Assembly: GCA_026394595.1 (NCBI GenBank) | Contig: JAPKXX010000093.1 | Location: 1 to 51,317, forward strand | Direction of reading: 5' to 3' | DNA: 51,317 nucleotides | DNA from: Methanoregula sp. | GTDB taxonomy: Archaea; Halobacteriota; Methanomicrobia; Methanomicrobiales; Methanospirillaceae | Part shown: in pieces, positions 20,255 to 29,801 of the stretch | Layout of the letters: every line of letters starts with the position of its first letter | How positions within the stretch are numbered: the stretch's first letter is position 1 | The notes under the pieces: model-generated | The model's database searches: none | What the model saw: only the letters and a program-made list of their open reading frames with translations | What the model was told of the DNA's origin: nothing | Translations under genes and position numbers: made by a program

Positions 20255-21006
20255 ACCTCCAGTTTATCAGCGATGGTCCCGCGCTCATCGTCGAGAACCG
20301 TACGCGGGTGCTTGTCGTTGCTGACCTCCATTTTGGAATCGAGTCCGATCTTGCCGACCATGGATGGCATTTTTCAAGCCGGAGCGCTGAACGGGTAAAA
20401 AAGGTCTGCGCCTGCATTGAAACCACAAATCCCGACCTCCTGTTACTGCTCGGGGACGTGAAGCACAGTATCCCAAAAACAACACGGCAGGAATTTTTTG
20501 AGATCCCCGGTATTCTGTCTGCCTTCCGTGATCTTGTCCCCATTATGGTAATCCCCGGCAACCATGACATTGCGATCGGGCGTTTCCTCCATGACGGAGA
20601 ACTGCTGCCAAAGGCGGGAGCTATCATTGATGGTGTTGCATATCTCCATGGGCACACCATCCCCTCCCCCGGCCTTCTCGGGCACCTGATCATCGCCGGG
20701 CACCACCATCCCATGGTCTCGCTGCATGATGAGGTGGGGTGCTCCCTCCGTGCCCCGGCATACCTTGCCGCGGAACTCGATCCTGCAAAGCTTCGCCGTG
20801 CAGAAAAAAAAGGGACGCGCAGGAAGACCCGTGTGCTCTTTATGCCGGCGTTCAACGAGGTTGCCGGCTTTGATATTCTCCGGATTATAAGACACCCTTT
20901 TTCCCCGCTGTCGCGATCGATCCGGATCGACACGGCAGAGGTCTTCCTGACCGAGGGGACGTATGTCGGCCCGGTATCCGCACTGGAGGACGATGTTGCT
21001 GCCTGA
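20251..21006 (+). CDS. ICC-like/calcineurin-like metallophosphoesterase (COG1407)
   Basis: VLVVADLHFGIESDL..LLLGDVKHS..VIPGNHD..LHGHT..IAGHHHP; ATGA overlap with upstream gene. Confidence 0.88.
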   Translation: MNLQFISDGPALIVENRTRVLVVADLHFGIESDLADHGWHFSSRSAERVKKVCACIETTNPDLLLLLGDVKHSIPKTTRQEFFEIPGILSAFRDLVPIMVIPGNHDIAIGRFLHDGELLPKAGAIIDGVAYLHGHTIPSPGLLGHLIIAGHHHPMVSLHDEVGCSLRAPAYLAAELDPAKLRRAEKKGTRRKTRVLFMPAFNEVAGFDILRIIRHPFSPLSRSIRIDTAEVFLTEGTYVGPVSALEDDVAA

Positions 21007-23689
21007 CCGGCTCGATGAACGGGTAAGATCCTGCATTAAAAAGCGGGGATTTTTTGCATTATCAGATCCCCAGATGCAGGCAATCCCGCTGATACTGGAT
21101 GAAAAGAACATCGTCCTCATCGCACCGACCGGGACCGGCAAGACCGAGAGTGCGATGATCCCGGTCTTTAACGCTTTATTGTCGACCCCGTCATCAGGAG
21201 GGATAAGGGCACTCTATATTACGCCCCTGCGCTCGCTCAACCGTGATATTCTCTCCCGGATGGAATGGTGGTGCCGTGAACTTTCGCTTTCCATTGGCGT
21301 CCGGCACGGTGATACGCCGGCATCGGAGCGGCGCAGGCAGGCACTTGCCCCTCCCGAACTTCTCATCACGACACCCGAGACGTTACAGGCATTGTTCATG
21401 GGTAAGCGCCTGCGCCGGCACCTTGCCGGCATCCGGTATGTGATCGTGGATGAAATTCATGAACTCGCAGGTAGCAAACGGGGGGCCCAGCTGGCAGTGG
21501 CACTTGAACGCCTCCATGTCTATGCAGGCAACTTCCAGCGCATTGGGCTCTCAGCGACAGTCGGAAACCCGGATGAGATCGGGCGGTTCCTGTGCGGCGC
21601 ACGCCCGTTCACTGTTGTCCGGGTGCCAGTCGCAAAAGACCTTGAGATTGCGGTGAAATTTGCGGGCGAGTCCTTCAAACAGCAGGTGGAAACGCTCTCA
21701 TCGATGCTCGGGCGTAAAGGGTCGACACTGGTCTTTGTCAACACGCGGGTGACCGCAGAGGCGCTCGGGCACGAGCTCTTTGAGCGGGGCGATGTGGAGG
21801 TACACCACGGATCACTGTCAAGGGACGTGCGGATCGATGCGGAAGAGCGGTTCAAACGGGGGGAGATCAATACCCTGATCTGCACCTCATCGATGGAACT
21901 TGGGATTGATATCGGTAGGGTGGATCATGTCATCCAGTTCGGATCACCGCGGGAGGTTGCCCGTCTCATCCAGCGCGTGGGGAGGGCGGGGCACCAGCTC
22001 CACACGGTCTCGCGGGGGACGATCCTTGCAACCGGGTTTTCAGACCTCCTGGAATCGCTGGTCATTGCACGAAGGGCGCGGGCAAACGAGATTGAGAACG
22101 TTATCCCGCATATGAACGCTGCCGATGTGCTCGCAAACCAGATCGCAGGCATCTCCGTGGAATACGGAGAGATCGAACGCGAACGGGTCCGGGAGATTAT
22201 CGGGCGGTCGCACGTTTTTTCAGACTCCGTTTCTCTCCTGGAAGACGTCTGCCTGCAGATGCAGGAGCACCGCCTGATCCGGCTTGACGGGAGCCGGATC
22301 ATCACGACAGCACGGGCCCGGAAATACCTTGCCGGCAACCTCTCCATGATCCATGACGAGAGAAAAGTGCCGGTCTTTGACATGGTCTCACGCCGCACGG
22401 TGGGCACGCTAGATGAGTCATTTGTGGTGGGGTGGGTTCACACCGGTGCGGTTTTCATCACCAAGGGGCAGCTCTGGCGGGTGATCGAGATCGCGGATGG
22501 GAAGCTTACCGTCGAACCCGCACGGAAAGTGCAGGGGGAGCTTCCGTCGTGGGAGGGCGAGCAGATCCCGGTACCGTACAGTATTGCCCGCGAAGTGGGA
22601 GGTGTCCGCCGGAACCGCACGATCAGGGACTACACCAGCGAACCCGCTGGCATCCGGTACGCAGAGAATTTCCTTCTCGATATGGATAAAAACCGTTCCC
22701 GTGTTCCCACCGATCAGCTCATCACGCTTGAGAACACGGATGAAGGTGTCATCTGTAATATCTGTGCCGGGCACAAGGCAAACGAGGCGTTCGGGCGTGT
22801 CATCTCGATCATCCTGTCGGCAAAGTTCGGGACCACAGTCGGGATCGAACTGGACGCGTACCGGATCCTGCTGCGCCTGCCCTCCCACATCCGCGCCGCG
22901 GATGTCCGAGATGCCCTGGACGGGCTCGACCCCGCCCACATGCCCGGTATCATAAGGCTCGCCCTGAAGCGGACTGCGCTGTTCAAGTGGAAACTGGTGC
23001 AGGTGGCAAAGAAGTTTGGGGCGATCGATCCCGATGCGGATTTTGAGCGGATCAGCATCCAGAAACTTTTGGATTTCTTCGATGGCACGGTTATCCAGCA
23101 GGAAGCATACCGCGAACTGCTGTCGGAGTATATGGATATCGATACGGCAGCAGCGATCGTTGAACTGGTCCGGAAAGGTGAGATAACAGTCACGACCGGG
23201 CGGCTCAGCATCATCGGTGCCGAAGGGCTGCTCACATCCCGGGACGAGATCCCCCCGCCCACTGCAGATCAGGCAGTGATCGCTGCGGTGAGGCGCAGGC
23301 TGGAATCGGATGAAGTTGTGCTCTGCTGCATGAACTGCAGAGACTGGAAGAGCCGGACTGTGGTTTCGCGCGTACCTGCTACACCGCAGTGCCCGAAGTG
23401 CGGTGCGCGGCTGATCGCAGCACTCAAGCCATGGGAGGAGCCGCTCTGTGCGGTCGCAGGTAAAAAGAAGAAGTCGGATGAGGAGCGTGCAACAGAACTG
23501 CGCCTTATAAAAAACGCCAACATCGTGCTTTCGAGCGGGAAAAAAGCGGTCATCGCGCTTGCAGCACGCGGAGTCGGCCCGGAGAATGCATCACGCATCA
23601 TTGGGACGCTTGCAGACGGCGACGCATTTTATCGCGAAATCTTAAAAGCCGAGCGGAATTATATCCAGACACACCGGTTCTGGCAATAA
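20993..23689 (+). CDS. Lhr-family DEAD/DEAH-box ATP-dependent helicase
   Basis: LIAPTGTGKTESAMIPVFNAL, VDEIHEL, GLSATVG, QRVGRAGH; C-terminal CxxC..CPKC; start 20993 gives a 14-bp overlap. Confidence 0.92.
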   Translation: MLLPDRLDERVRSCIKKRGFFALSDPQMQAIPLILDEKNIVLIAPTGTGKTESAMIPVFNALLSTPSSGGIRALYITPLRSLNRDILSRMEWWCRELSLSIGVRHGDTPASERRRQALAPPELLITTPETLQALFMGKRLRRHLAGIRYVIVDEIHELAGSKRGAQLAVALERLHVYAGNFQRIGLSATVGNPDEIGRFLCGARPFTVVRVPVAKDLEIAVKFAGESFKQQVETLSSMLGRKGSTLVFVNTRVTAEALGHELFERGDVEVHHGSLSRDVRIDAEERFKRGEINTLICTSSMELGIDIGRVDHVIQFGSPREVARLIQRVGRAGHQLHTVSRGTILATGFSDLLESLVIARRARANEIENVIPHMNAADVLANQIAGISVEYGEIERERVREIIGRSHVFSDSVSLLEDVCLQMQEHRLIRLDGSRIITTARARKYLAGNLSMIHDERKVPVFDMVSRRTVGTLDESFVVGWVHTGAVFITKGQLWRVIEIADGKLTVEPARKVQGELPSWEGEQIPVPYSIAREVGGVRRNRTIRDYTSEPAGIRYAENFLLDMDKNRSRVPTDQLITLENTDEGVICNICAGHKANEAFGRVISIILSAKFGTTVGIELDAYRILLRLPSHIRAADVRDALDGLDPAHMPGIIRLALKRTALFKWKLVQVAKKFGAIDPDADFERISIQKLLDFFDGTVIQQEAYRELLSEYMDIDTAAAIVELVRKGEITVTTGRLSIIGAEGLLTSRDEIPPPTADQAVIAAVRRRLESDEVVLCCMNCRDWKSRTVVSRVPATPQCPKCGARLIAALKPWEEPLCAVAGKKKKSDEERATELRLIKNANIVLSSGKKAVIALAARGVGPENASRIIGTLADGDAFYREILKAERNYIQTHRFWQ

Positions 23690-23706
23690 AAGAAATTTTA
23701 AAAAAA

Positions 23707-24261
23707 TTACATAATGCTCTCGAGCTTCTGCTCGAGGAAGTCGAGTCCCTTCTTGATATCTTCGAGATTTTTTCCACCGGTAAGGATGATCTTTCCCGAG
23801 CTGAAAAGGAGAGCGACGATCTTTGGGTCTTTGATCCGGTACACAAGTCCCGGGAACTGTTCAGGTTCGTATTCGATATTTTCAAGGTTCAGCGTGATGA
23901 CGACTTTATTCAAGTTGATGTATTTACCGATGTCGTAGGAACAGACGATATTGGTGATCGCAACTTTTGGCTCTTTGTAGGTCTTCACACCCGCTCCCTT
24001 GAGAGAGTTGATGATGAGTTTGAGCCCTTGGTCGAGTGCCGGCTTGTCCCGGATACCGGTCAGCACGACTTTGCCTGAAGAAAAGATCAGGGAAGCGATC
24101 TTGGGTTTTTCGATCCGATAGACGGCACCCGGAAATCGCTTGGTATTGAGTTCGCAACTGGGGATCTTCTTTGATACATCTACAAGATCTATGGAATCCG
24201 CGATGACGCCAGAGGCGACAATATTCTCGATTTTCAATGTTTCGTACCGTTTATCAGCCAT
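23707..24261 (-). CDS. tbp: TATA-box-binding protein
   Basis: two imperfect repeats: FPGAVYRIEKPKIASLIFSSGKVVLTGIRD and FPGLVYRIKDPKIVALLFSSGKIILTGGKN. Confidence 0.95.
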   Translation of the reverse strand: MADKRYETLKIENIVASGVIADSIDLVDVSKKIPSCELNTKRFPGAVYRIEKPKIASLIFSSGKVVLTGIRDKPALDQGLKLIINSLKGAGVKTYKEPKVAITNIVCSYDIGKYINLNKVVITLNLENIEYEPEQFPGLVYRIKDPKIVALLFSSGKIILTGGKNLEDIKKGLDFLEQKLESIM

Positions 24262-24521
24262 CCACTATACTATGCTGTTCATCTAATCATAATACTGATG
24301 GACAACCTTTATGTCCTATTCTCCTATAACGACGGCATTGCATTTTTTTAAAAAAATCCGAGGAGTAAGCAGGACCATCCTTTCTATTATTTCACTACGT
24401 TGAACCAAAAAAAAATTTACCTCGTGGCAAATGTCATTTTTAATCATCAGGCTGATCATTCCGGGTTGAGGAAGCGAAAAATACCTAACTTTATTTAATT
24501 TCGGGAGTAACAATTACAGAC

Positions 24522-24606
24522 GCGAGGGTTGCCAAGCCAGGTCAAAGGCGCTGGATTCAGGGTCCAGTCGCGCAGGCGTTCGAGGGTTCAAATCCCTTCC
24601 CTCGCA
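24522..24606 (+). tRNA. tRNA-Leu(CAG)
   Basis: acceptor GCGAGGG/CCCTCGC, anticodon arm CTGGA-TTCAGGG-TCCAG, extended variable arm, GGTTCAAATCC T-arm; 85 nt. Confidence 0.93.
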
Positions 24607-24658
24607 TAACTTTTTTTAACAATTATTCCCCTTTAATAGCTCACTGTTCCGGATATCC

Positions 24659-24886
24659 TCATTTATCCGGTCCTGAAGACTCCGTAATTATCATATGCAC
24701 CCTTCCTACCTGTCCGTCCGTGAGCCGGACCTTGATCCCGTGGGGATGGGATAGGGTGTTTGTCAGGATCTCTTTTACAGTCCCCTGCACGGTTTTTCCG
24801 CTCCGCTGGTCAGCTTTGGTGATGATATCAACTCGTGATCCCGGCTGTATTGCAAAACGCCGGGGATTATTGTTTTTTGTTGCCAT
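24659..24886 (-). CDS. YwbE family protein (DUF2196)
   Basis: RFAIQPGSRVDIITKADQRSGKTVQGTVKEILTNTLSHPHGIKVRL. Confidence 0.82.
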   Translation of the reverse strand: MATKNNNPRRFAIQPGSRVDIITKADQRSGKTVQGTVKEILTNTLSHPHGIKVRLTDGQVGRVHMIITESSGPDK

Positions 24887-25059
24887 CTGTTCTCCAGAAT
24901 TGGGGAGTAGGTATACAACTACTTTGTCCCATGTACCGGATAACATCCGGATCAATTTTTAAAAAAAGGGTATCAACGTCAAATGACTGTCAGGCACGTT
25001 TCATGCCACGTGCCCGATGTAGTTTCATGCCGGTCAAGTGATTATGTAGCGGTAATAGC

Positions 25060-27717
25060 TCATAACCCCCGGACGATCTCTTCAACTGCCGCAATGAGCA
25101 GGTCAATTTCCTGCCCGGTATTGTAGAGCGCGAGGCTTGCCCGCACCGTCCCATCAGGAAGCCCGAGATGTTCCATGAGCGGCTGGCAGCAGTGGTGACC
25201 TGACCTCACCATAATGTCGGCGCTCTCATCGAGCTGCTGCGCGACTTCGTGCGGGTGGATCCCGTCAATGGTAAACGAGACTACACCGATCCGGGACTCC
25301 CTGCGTCTAGGAGCATACACACGCACCCGGTCGATCTTTTTGAGCCCTTCAATCAACCGGGTGGTGAGCAGGTCTTCATGACGCCTGATCTCTTCCATGC
25401 CGATCCCTGCCAGGTAATCAACTGCGACACCAAGCCCGATCCCACCGCCAATATTCGGGGTACCCGCCTCGTATTTCTGGTAGCCTTCTGCCGTGGTATA
25501 TCCGTCTTTTGTCACGGTCTCGACCATCCCGCCGCCAAGCATCATCGGTTTGATCAGCTCTTCTTTCATCCAGAGGACGCCCGTGCCTGTCGGTCCGAGC
25601 ATCTTGTGCCCGGAGAATGCGAAAAAGTCGCAACCAAGCTGATTGACATTCATTGGCATGTGCGGGACGGTCTGCGCCCCGTCAACGAGCAGGAGGGCGC
25701 CGTGATCATGGCAGATTTCTGCGATCTTCTCTATTGGGCTGATTACACCCAGAACGTTGGAGGCATGGGTAACGGCAACAAGTCTTGTGGCGTCGCTGAT
25801 GGATTGTTCCAATGCAAAAAGATCGAGGAAGTAATCTGCAGTAATGCCGATGACATCGACACCGACACCGTGCTCATTTAAGTTCCTCCACGGCAGCAGG
25901 TTCGAGTGGTGTTCAAGGATCGTGGTGATAACCCGGTCATTGTGGTTCCACGATAACCCCTGTGCGACCATGTTGATCGCTTCGGTGGTATTCTTGGTAA
26001 AGACCGTGACACCTGCGTTCCCACCGATAAACTGTGCCACCTTCTCGTGTGCATGCCAGTAGCGCTGGGATGCGATCCGGGTCAGCCGGTGGATCCCCCT
26101 CCCGATGTTTGCGCGGTACTGGTGCTCGAAATCCACGATTGCCTGCACCACCGGCTCCGGTGAGAAGCTCGTTGCCGCGTTGTCAAGGTAAATGATATCA
26201 GTAAGGATGGGAAAATCCCCGCGGATCTTCTCCACATCGAATGTACCCGCAGTGTGTTTAGCCTGTGGTATCATGGTCGTCTCACCTTTTTTCCTGTCCA
26301 CTTTTTGTGTATCAACGGGATGTTTTGTTTTTCCTTCCACAACTGGTTTCACGGAATAATCCTCGTTCAGCGCAATCCCCTTAGCATTGCACAGTTCCCG
26401 CATCTTTGGCGGGAGGGCTTTCCAGCGCCAGAGCCCCCATGTGCAGTATTCTTCCGGCAACCCTTTCTTTGTTGCCCATCGTTCAAGTGCCTCGCTCCAG
26501 CGGCGGACAGCATCGGGATTGAGATTTTTGAGTTCCTCGTACTCGCTCTCCAGCATGGACGGGCAGAGGTAGCAGCCGATGCGCTCGATCCCTTTTTCAT
26601 AGAGCGGGTTTAGCGGTAGCTTCTGCCACCAGAGGTATAAGAATACCTCCAGCGCCCGCCAGTTCCGGATCGGTGAGATGTTCATCTGGAGCGGGTTGTC
26701 GGGGTTCTGGCTTGTCTCTTCGAGATCGGCGCGGTTCCACGACTCGTACCAGCGGTTGCCCTGCACGGTCACGCACGGTCCGGCTGTTGCAAGGTAGAGT
26801 TTGAGTGGTCGCAGTTTCAGTAATTTGCAGCACCAGCGGTGGTCTTTTCCCGGCGGTCCTGCCTTTTCTGCAGCCTGCCAGAAATCCCCGGCCGGCGGGA
26901 TGATCTCGACGCCCTGCGATTTTACGAATTCAACAGTCTCGGGGAACTCGATGCCGGTGTCGATAAAAAATGCCTTTGTCACGCCTGCCTTGCGGGCAAG
27001 GTGCAGGACGGCAGTGCTGTCTTTTCCGCCGGAGAATGAGACGTTGATGGTCGGGCGGTCATGCAGGTGGTGCCTGATGGTCCGGACCGCGTTGCGTTCA
27101 AGATTTTTCAGGTGGTACCGGTTCTGTTGTACAGCAACACCCCAGTCCGGGTCCGATGGTGTTTTTTGTTCAACGGGGATGATCTCTTTGACCTTGATAT
27201 GCCCCCCCCTGACCATGCCGGTGCCGTACTTATTCCGGTATTTCACAATCACCGTCCCGTCAGGCACCGGGGTTTTCAGCGATAACTTCTTACCCCCGAT
27301 CCGTCCCTGCTCTTTGCGGGCATCAGTCTGGGTGTCGAGATCAACGATGCCCTGTTTGACGTGAGCGATGAGATACGGGAGTGCCTCCGGCGCGATATCG
27401 AGATTGAATGTTCTCGTAACAGGATCAAACGTGAGCCAGCCGAACCGCTCCCCGTTCATGATCACGAGATCGGCACGGTCAACACCACCCGTCTTATTGA
27501 GCAGCATAATCCTGTTGAGCGGAACATCACCGAACCGTTTGTGCACGAGATTTTTGATAAGCGCAGTGTCTGCTGCAAGTGCCGGGCGGACATCGTACGG
27601 CTGGAGCAGGGAAATCTTTCTTCCCTCCGACCCACATGCACAATTTTTGCCGATAAGCGGGACGTTGCAGTGGTCGCACCAGTAGAGGATTTTTTTGACC
27701 GGCGGCTCGCGCATCAC
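25060..27717 (-). CDS. fusion: Zn-ribbon + PAPS-reductase-like PP-loop domain with Fe-S cysteines, fused to SufS-type cysteine desulfurase
   Basis: WCDHCNVPLIGKNCACG; VSFSGGKDSTAVLHLARKAG; HRWCCKLL and GCYLCPS; then DFPILTDIIYLDNAATS..FSGHKMLGPTGTGVLW..VRSGHHCCQPLME in one open frame. Confidence 0.92.
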   Translation of the reverse strand: MMREPPVKKILYWCDHCNVPLIGKNCACGSEGRKISLLQPYDVRPALAADTALIKNLVHKRFGDVPLNRIMLLNKTGGVDRADLVIMNGERFGWLTFDPVTRTFNLDIAPEALPYLIAHVKQGIVDLDTQTDARKEQGRIGGKKLSLKTPVPDGTVIVKYRNKYGTGMVRGGHIKVKEIIPVEQKTPSDPDWGVAVQQNRYHLKNLERNAVRTIRHHLHDRPTINVSFSGGKDSTAVLHLARKAGVTKAFFIDTGIEFPETVEFVKSQGVEIIPPAGDFWQAAEKAGPPGKDHRWCCKLLKLRPLKLYLATAGPCVTVQGNRWYESWNRADLEETSQNPDNPLQMNISPIRNWRALEVFLYLWWQKLPLNPLYEKGIERIGCYLCPSMLESEYEELKNLNPDAVRRWSEALERWATKKGLPEEYCTWGLWRWKALPPKMRELCNAKGIALNEDYSVKPVVEGKTKHPVDTQKVDRKKGETTMIPQAKHTAGTFDVEKIRGDFPILTDIIYLDNAATSFSPEPVVQAIVDFEHQYRANIGRGIHRLTRIASQRYWHAHEKVAQFIGGNAGVTVFTKNTTEAINMVAQGLSWNHNDRVITTILEHHSNLLPWRNLNEHGVGVDVIGITADYFLDLFALEQSISDATRLVAVTHASNVLGVISPIEKIAEICHDHGALLLVDGAQTVPHMPMNVNQLGCDFFAFSGHKMLGPTGTGVLWMKEELIKPMMLGGGMVETVTKDGYTTAEGYQKYEAGTPNIGGGIGLGVAVDYLAGIGMEEIRRHEDLLTTRLIEGLKKIDRVRVYAPRRRESRIGVVSFTIDGIHPHEVAQQLDESADIMVRSGHHCCQPLMEHLGLPDGTVRASLALYNTGQEIDLLIAAVEEIVRGL

Positions 27718-27855
27718 ACAGAATGATAGAGCGCTTTAGGAGATAAGAGAAACGATTGGGAGACGCCTGACCGTTTTTCGCATCACAAGAAACAGGGGTT
27801 CCTTTCAGTGCGACCATGTATTATACGATCGACCCTACCGGATGCCATCCATAAG

Positions 27856-27941
27856 GGTTTATTTAGGCCGGTTTTAAAGCGATTAAAACACTTAAAAAGG
27901 CGAATAAACCGATTAAAACGGGACTTCTAAAGATGAGGTCC
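27856..27941. other. structured intergenic region with nested and alternative inverted repeats
   Basis: GGTTTATT(27856-27863)/AATAAACC(27903-27910); GTTTTAA(27871-27877)/TTAAAAC(27883-27889 or 27913-27919); GGACTTC/GAGGTCC (one mismatch). Confidence 0.5.
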
Positions 27942-28257
27942 TAAAATTCGCGAATAAGACCTGTTCATTCAGATCCCAACCTCCTGTTTATGCCAATCCG
28001 GCCCCAATTCGGGCTCTGTTTCCTGCAGGGTATGATGGGTCGTTCCAGGACACCCTATGGAGCCTTGAGAATTTGTAATAAAATGTAGTGTGGTCAGATG
28101 GTGGGCAGGTTGGGGTAGGTTGTACCTGTTTTTCAGGACCTCTTACAAGAAAAAAAGAAACAGAAAAGATCCCGGAAATCGCGAAGATCCTGCCCCGCCC
28201 TGACCTCATTCTTGATTTTTATATGTTTTCATTCCCACATCGCCATGTCAAATATTC

Positions 28258-28680
28258 CTATCCCCGCTTCCCGGCCCCGTGCCCGTGTTCGCCCGGAACC
28301 CACCGGCCGCCATCTTTGGTCAGCTCCTTCTTCCAGATCGGGACGCCCTTTTTGATCGCCTCGATGATAAACCGCGAACCTGCGTATGCCTCTTCGCGGT
28401 GCCCGGCACTGACCACGATGATTAAAATATTCTCGCCGACCGCGAGCCGCCCGGTGCGGTGGACGATGTCAACCGAGAGGAGGTTGAACTGCGTTGTCGC
28501 ATCCGCCGCAATCTTTTCGAGCTCTTTGTGTGCAACATCCTCGTAGGCTTCCAGCTCCATCTCAACGATGTCATCGTCGCGGACGATGCCGTCAAAGACG
28601 ACCACCGCGCCGGTGCTGCGCTGTTTTGCCGCATTGATGAGCCCCCCGATATCCACATCGGCGGTCTGGACTGCAATCAT
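28258..28680 (-). CDS. moaE: molybdopterin synthase catalytic subunit
   Basis: GAVVVFDGIVRDDD..LEAYEDVAHKELEKIA..VDIVHRTGRLAVGENILIIVVSAGHREEAY. Confidence 0.9.
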   Translation of the reverse strand: MIAVQTADVDIGGLINAAKQRSTGAVVVFDGIVRDDDIVEMELEAYEDVAHKELEKIAADATTQFNLLSVDIVHRTGRLAVGENILIIVVSAGHREEAYAGSRFIIEAIKKGVPIWKKELTKDGGRWVPGEHGHGAGKRG

Positions 28681-28687
28681 GTGTGCA

Positions 28688-28966
28688 TCAACCTCCTGCA
28701 ACCGGCGGGAAGACCGCGATGTCATCGTCATCTGCGACCGTTGTCGCCGCAGCATCGGAATTGTCGATCCTCTTGCCGTTCTTCATTAAGATCACGAACT
28801 CTAAAAACGCGCCGTTCTTATCGAAGATCGCATTATATCCTTCGGGGTTTGAGTGTGCAATCCCTGCGATCAGACTGATAAACATGCCGTCCGGCGGTGC
28901 ATCGGTGAGGATATCGGTCCCGAACAGTTCCCGGAACTGTGCAAAAAAACGGACTTTGATCGTCAT
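28688..28966 (-). CDS. MoaD/ThiS family sulfur carrier
   Basis: MTIKVRFFAQFRELFGTD..DDDIAVFPPVAGG; C-terminal GG. Confidence 0.88.
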   Translation of the reverse strand: MTIKVRFFAQFRELFGTDILTDAPPDGMFISLIAGIAHSNPEGYNAIFDKNGAFLEFVILMKNGKRIDNSDAAATTVADDDDIAVFPPVAGG

Positions 28967-29712
28967 GTGTGTCTCCTTTTGTGCGGGCTGCGGTCACCGC
29001 ATGCCGGGCAGTCCGGGTTGCGCTCAACGACAATCTCATCTGCTTTCGCCTGCATGCCGTCCCAGAGAACAAGCCGGTTTGCCAGCAGCCTGCCGCGCCC
29101 GGTCAGGTACTTGATCACCTCGGTTGCTTGGAGCGAACCAATCACACCTGCCGTCGCGCCGATGACCTGCGTGGTCTCCTTTGGGGGCGCAGCGGGGACA
29201 ATGCACCGGAGGCACGCGGTTGTGTCCGGAATGATCGTGGTCGCCTGCCCGTAGAATCCATGGACGGCACCGTGAAAGAACGGGATCCGGTGTGCGAGCG
29301 CGATATCGTTGAGTAGATACCGGGTCCCAAAATTATCCATCGCATCCACGATCCCGTTGGCGCTGCCGACAAGGTCAGCGGCATTCTCCCGTCTGATGGT
29401 GGCGTTGATCGCCCGCACCGTGATATCTGGGTTGATCGCCCGCAGGTGCTCCTCAGCCGATGCGGTCTTGTCCCTGCCGATGTCCCGGTCAACGTGGAGG
29501 ATCTGCCGGTTCAGGTTGGTCTGGTCGACCATGTCCCGGTCGACAATGGTGATCGTCCCGATACCGGCAGCCGCAAGGTAGATGGCAACGGGCGAGCCCA
29601 GCCCGCCCGCACCTCCAATGAAGATGTGCGCTGCTTTCAGCCGCTCCTGGCCCTCGTCGTCAAGGAGTTCCAGCTGCCTCATATACCTCCCGCGTTCCCG
29701 TGGTGAGAGCAT
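28963..29712 (-). CDS. HesA/MoeB/ThiF family E1-like adenylyltransferase
   Basis: RGRYMRQLELLDDEGQERLKAAHIFIGGAGGLGSPVAIYLAAAGIG; CxxC..CPACG. Confidence 0.92.
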   Translation of the reverse strand: MLSPRERGRYMRQLELLDDEGQERLKAAHIFIGGAGGLGSPVAIYLAAAGIGTITIVDRDMVDQTNLNRQILHVDRDIGRDKTASAEEHLRAINPDITVRAINATIRRENAADLVGSANGIVDAMDNFGTRYLLNDIALAHRIPFFHGAVHGFYGQATTIIPDTTACLRCIVPAAPPKETTQVIGATAGVIGSLQATEVIKYLTGRGRLLANRLVLWDGMQAKADEIVVERNPDCPACGDRSPHKRRHT

Positions 29713-29801
29713 CGTCTTCCTGTACTCTGTATGTGCGCTGCCACAAGAACATATTTTTTCCCTGCCTCCGTAGTATGATCAGGAGAAGATACTTCCCGCC
29801 C

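Noticed and set aside
21925-23262. Minus-strand ORFs opposite the Lhr helicase
   Set aside because: GC-rich antisense frames without recognisable motifs.
27527-27817. 96-aa minus-strand ORF upstream of the fusion gene
   Set aside because: Overlaps the fusion N-terminus in another frame and has no recognisable features.
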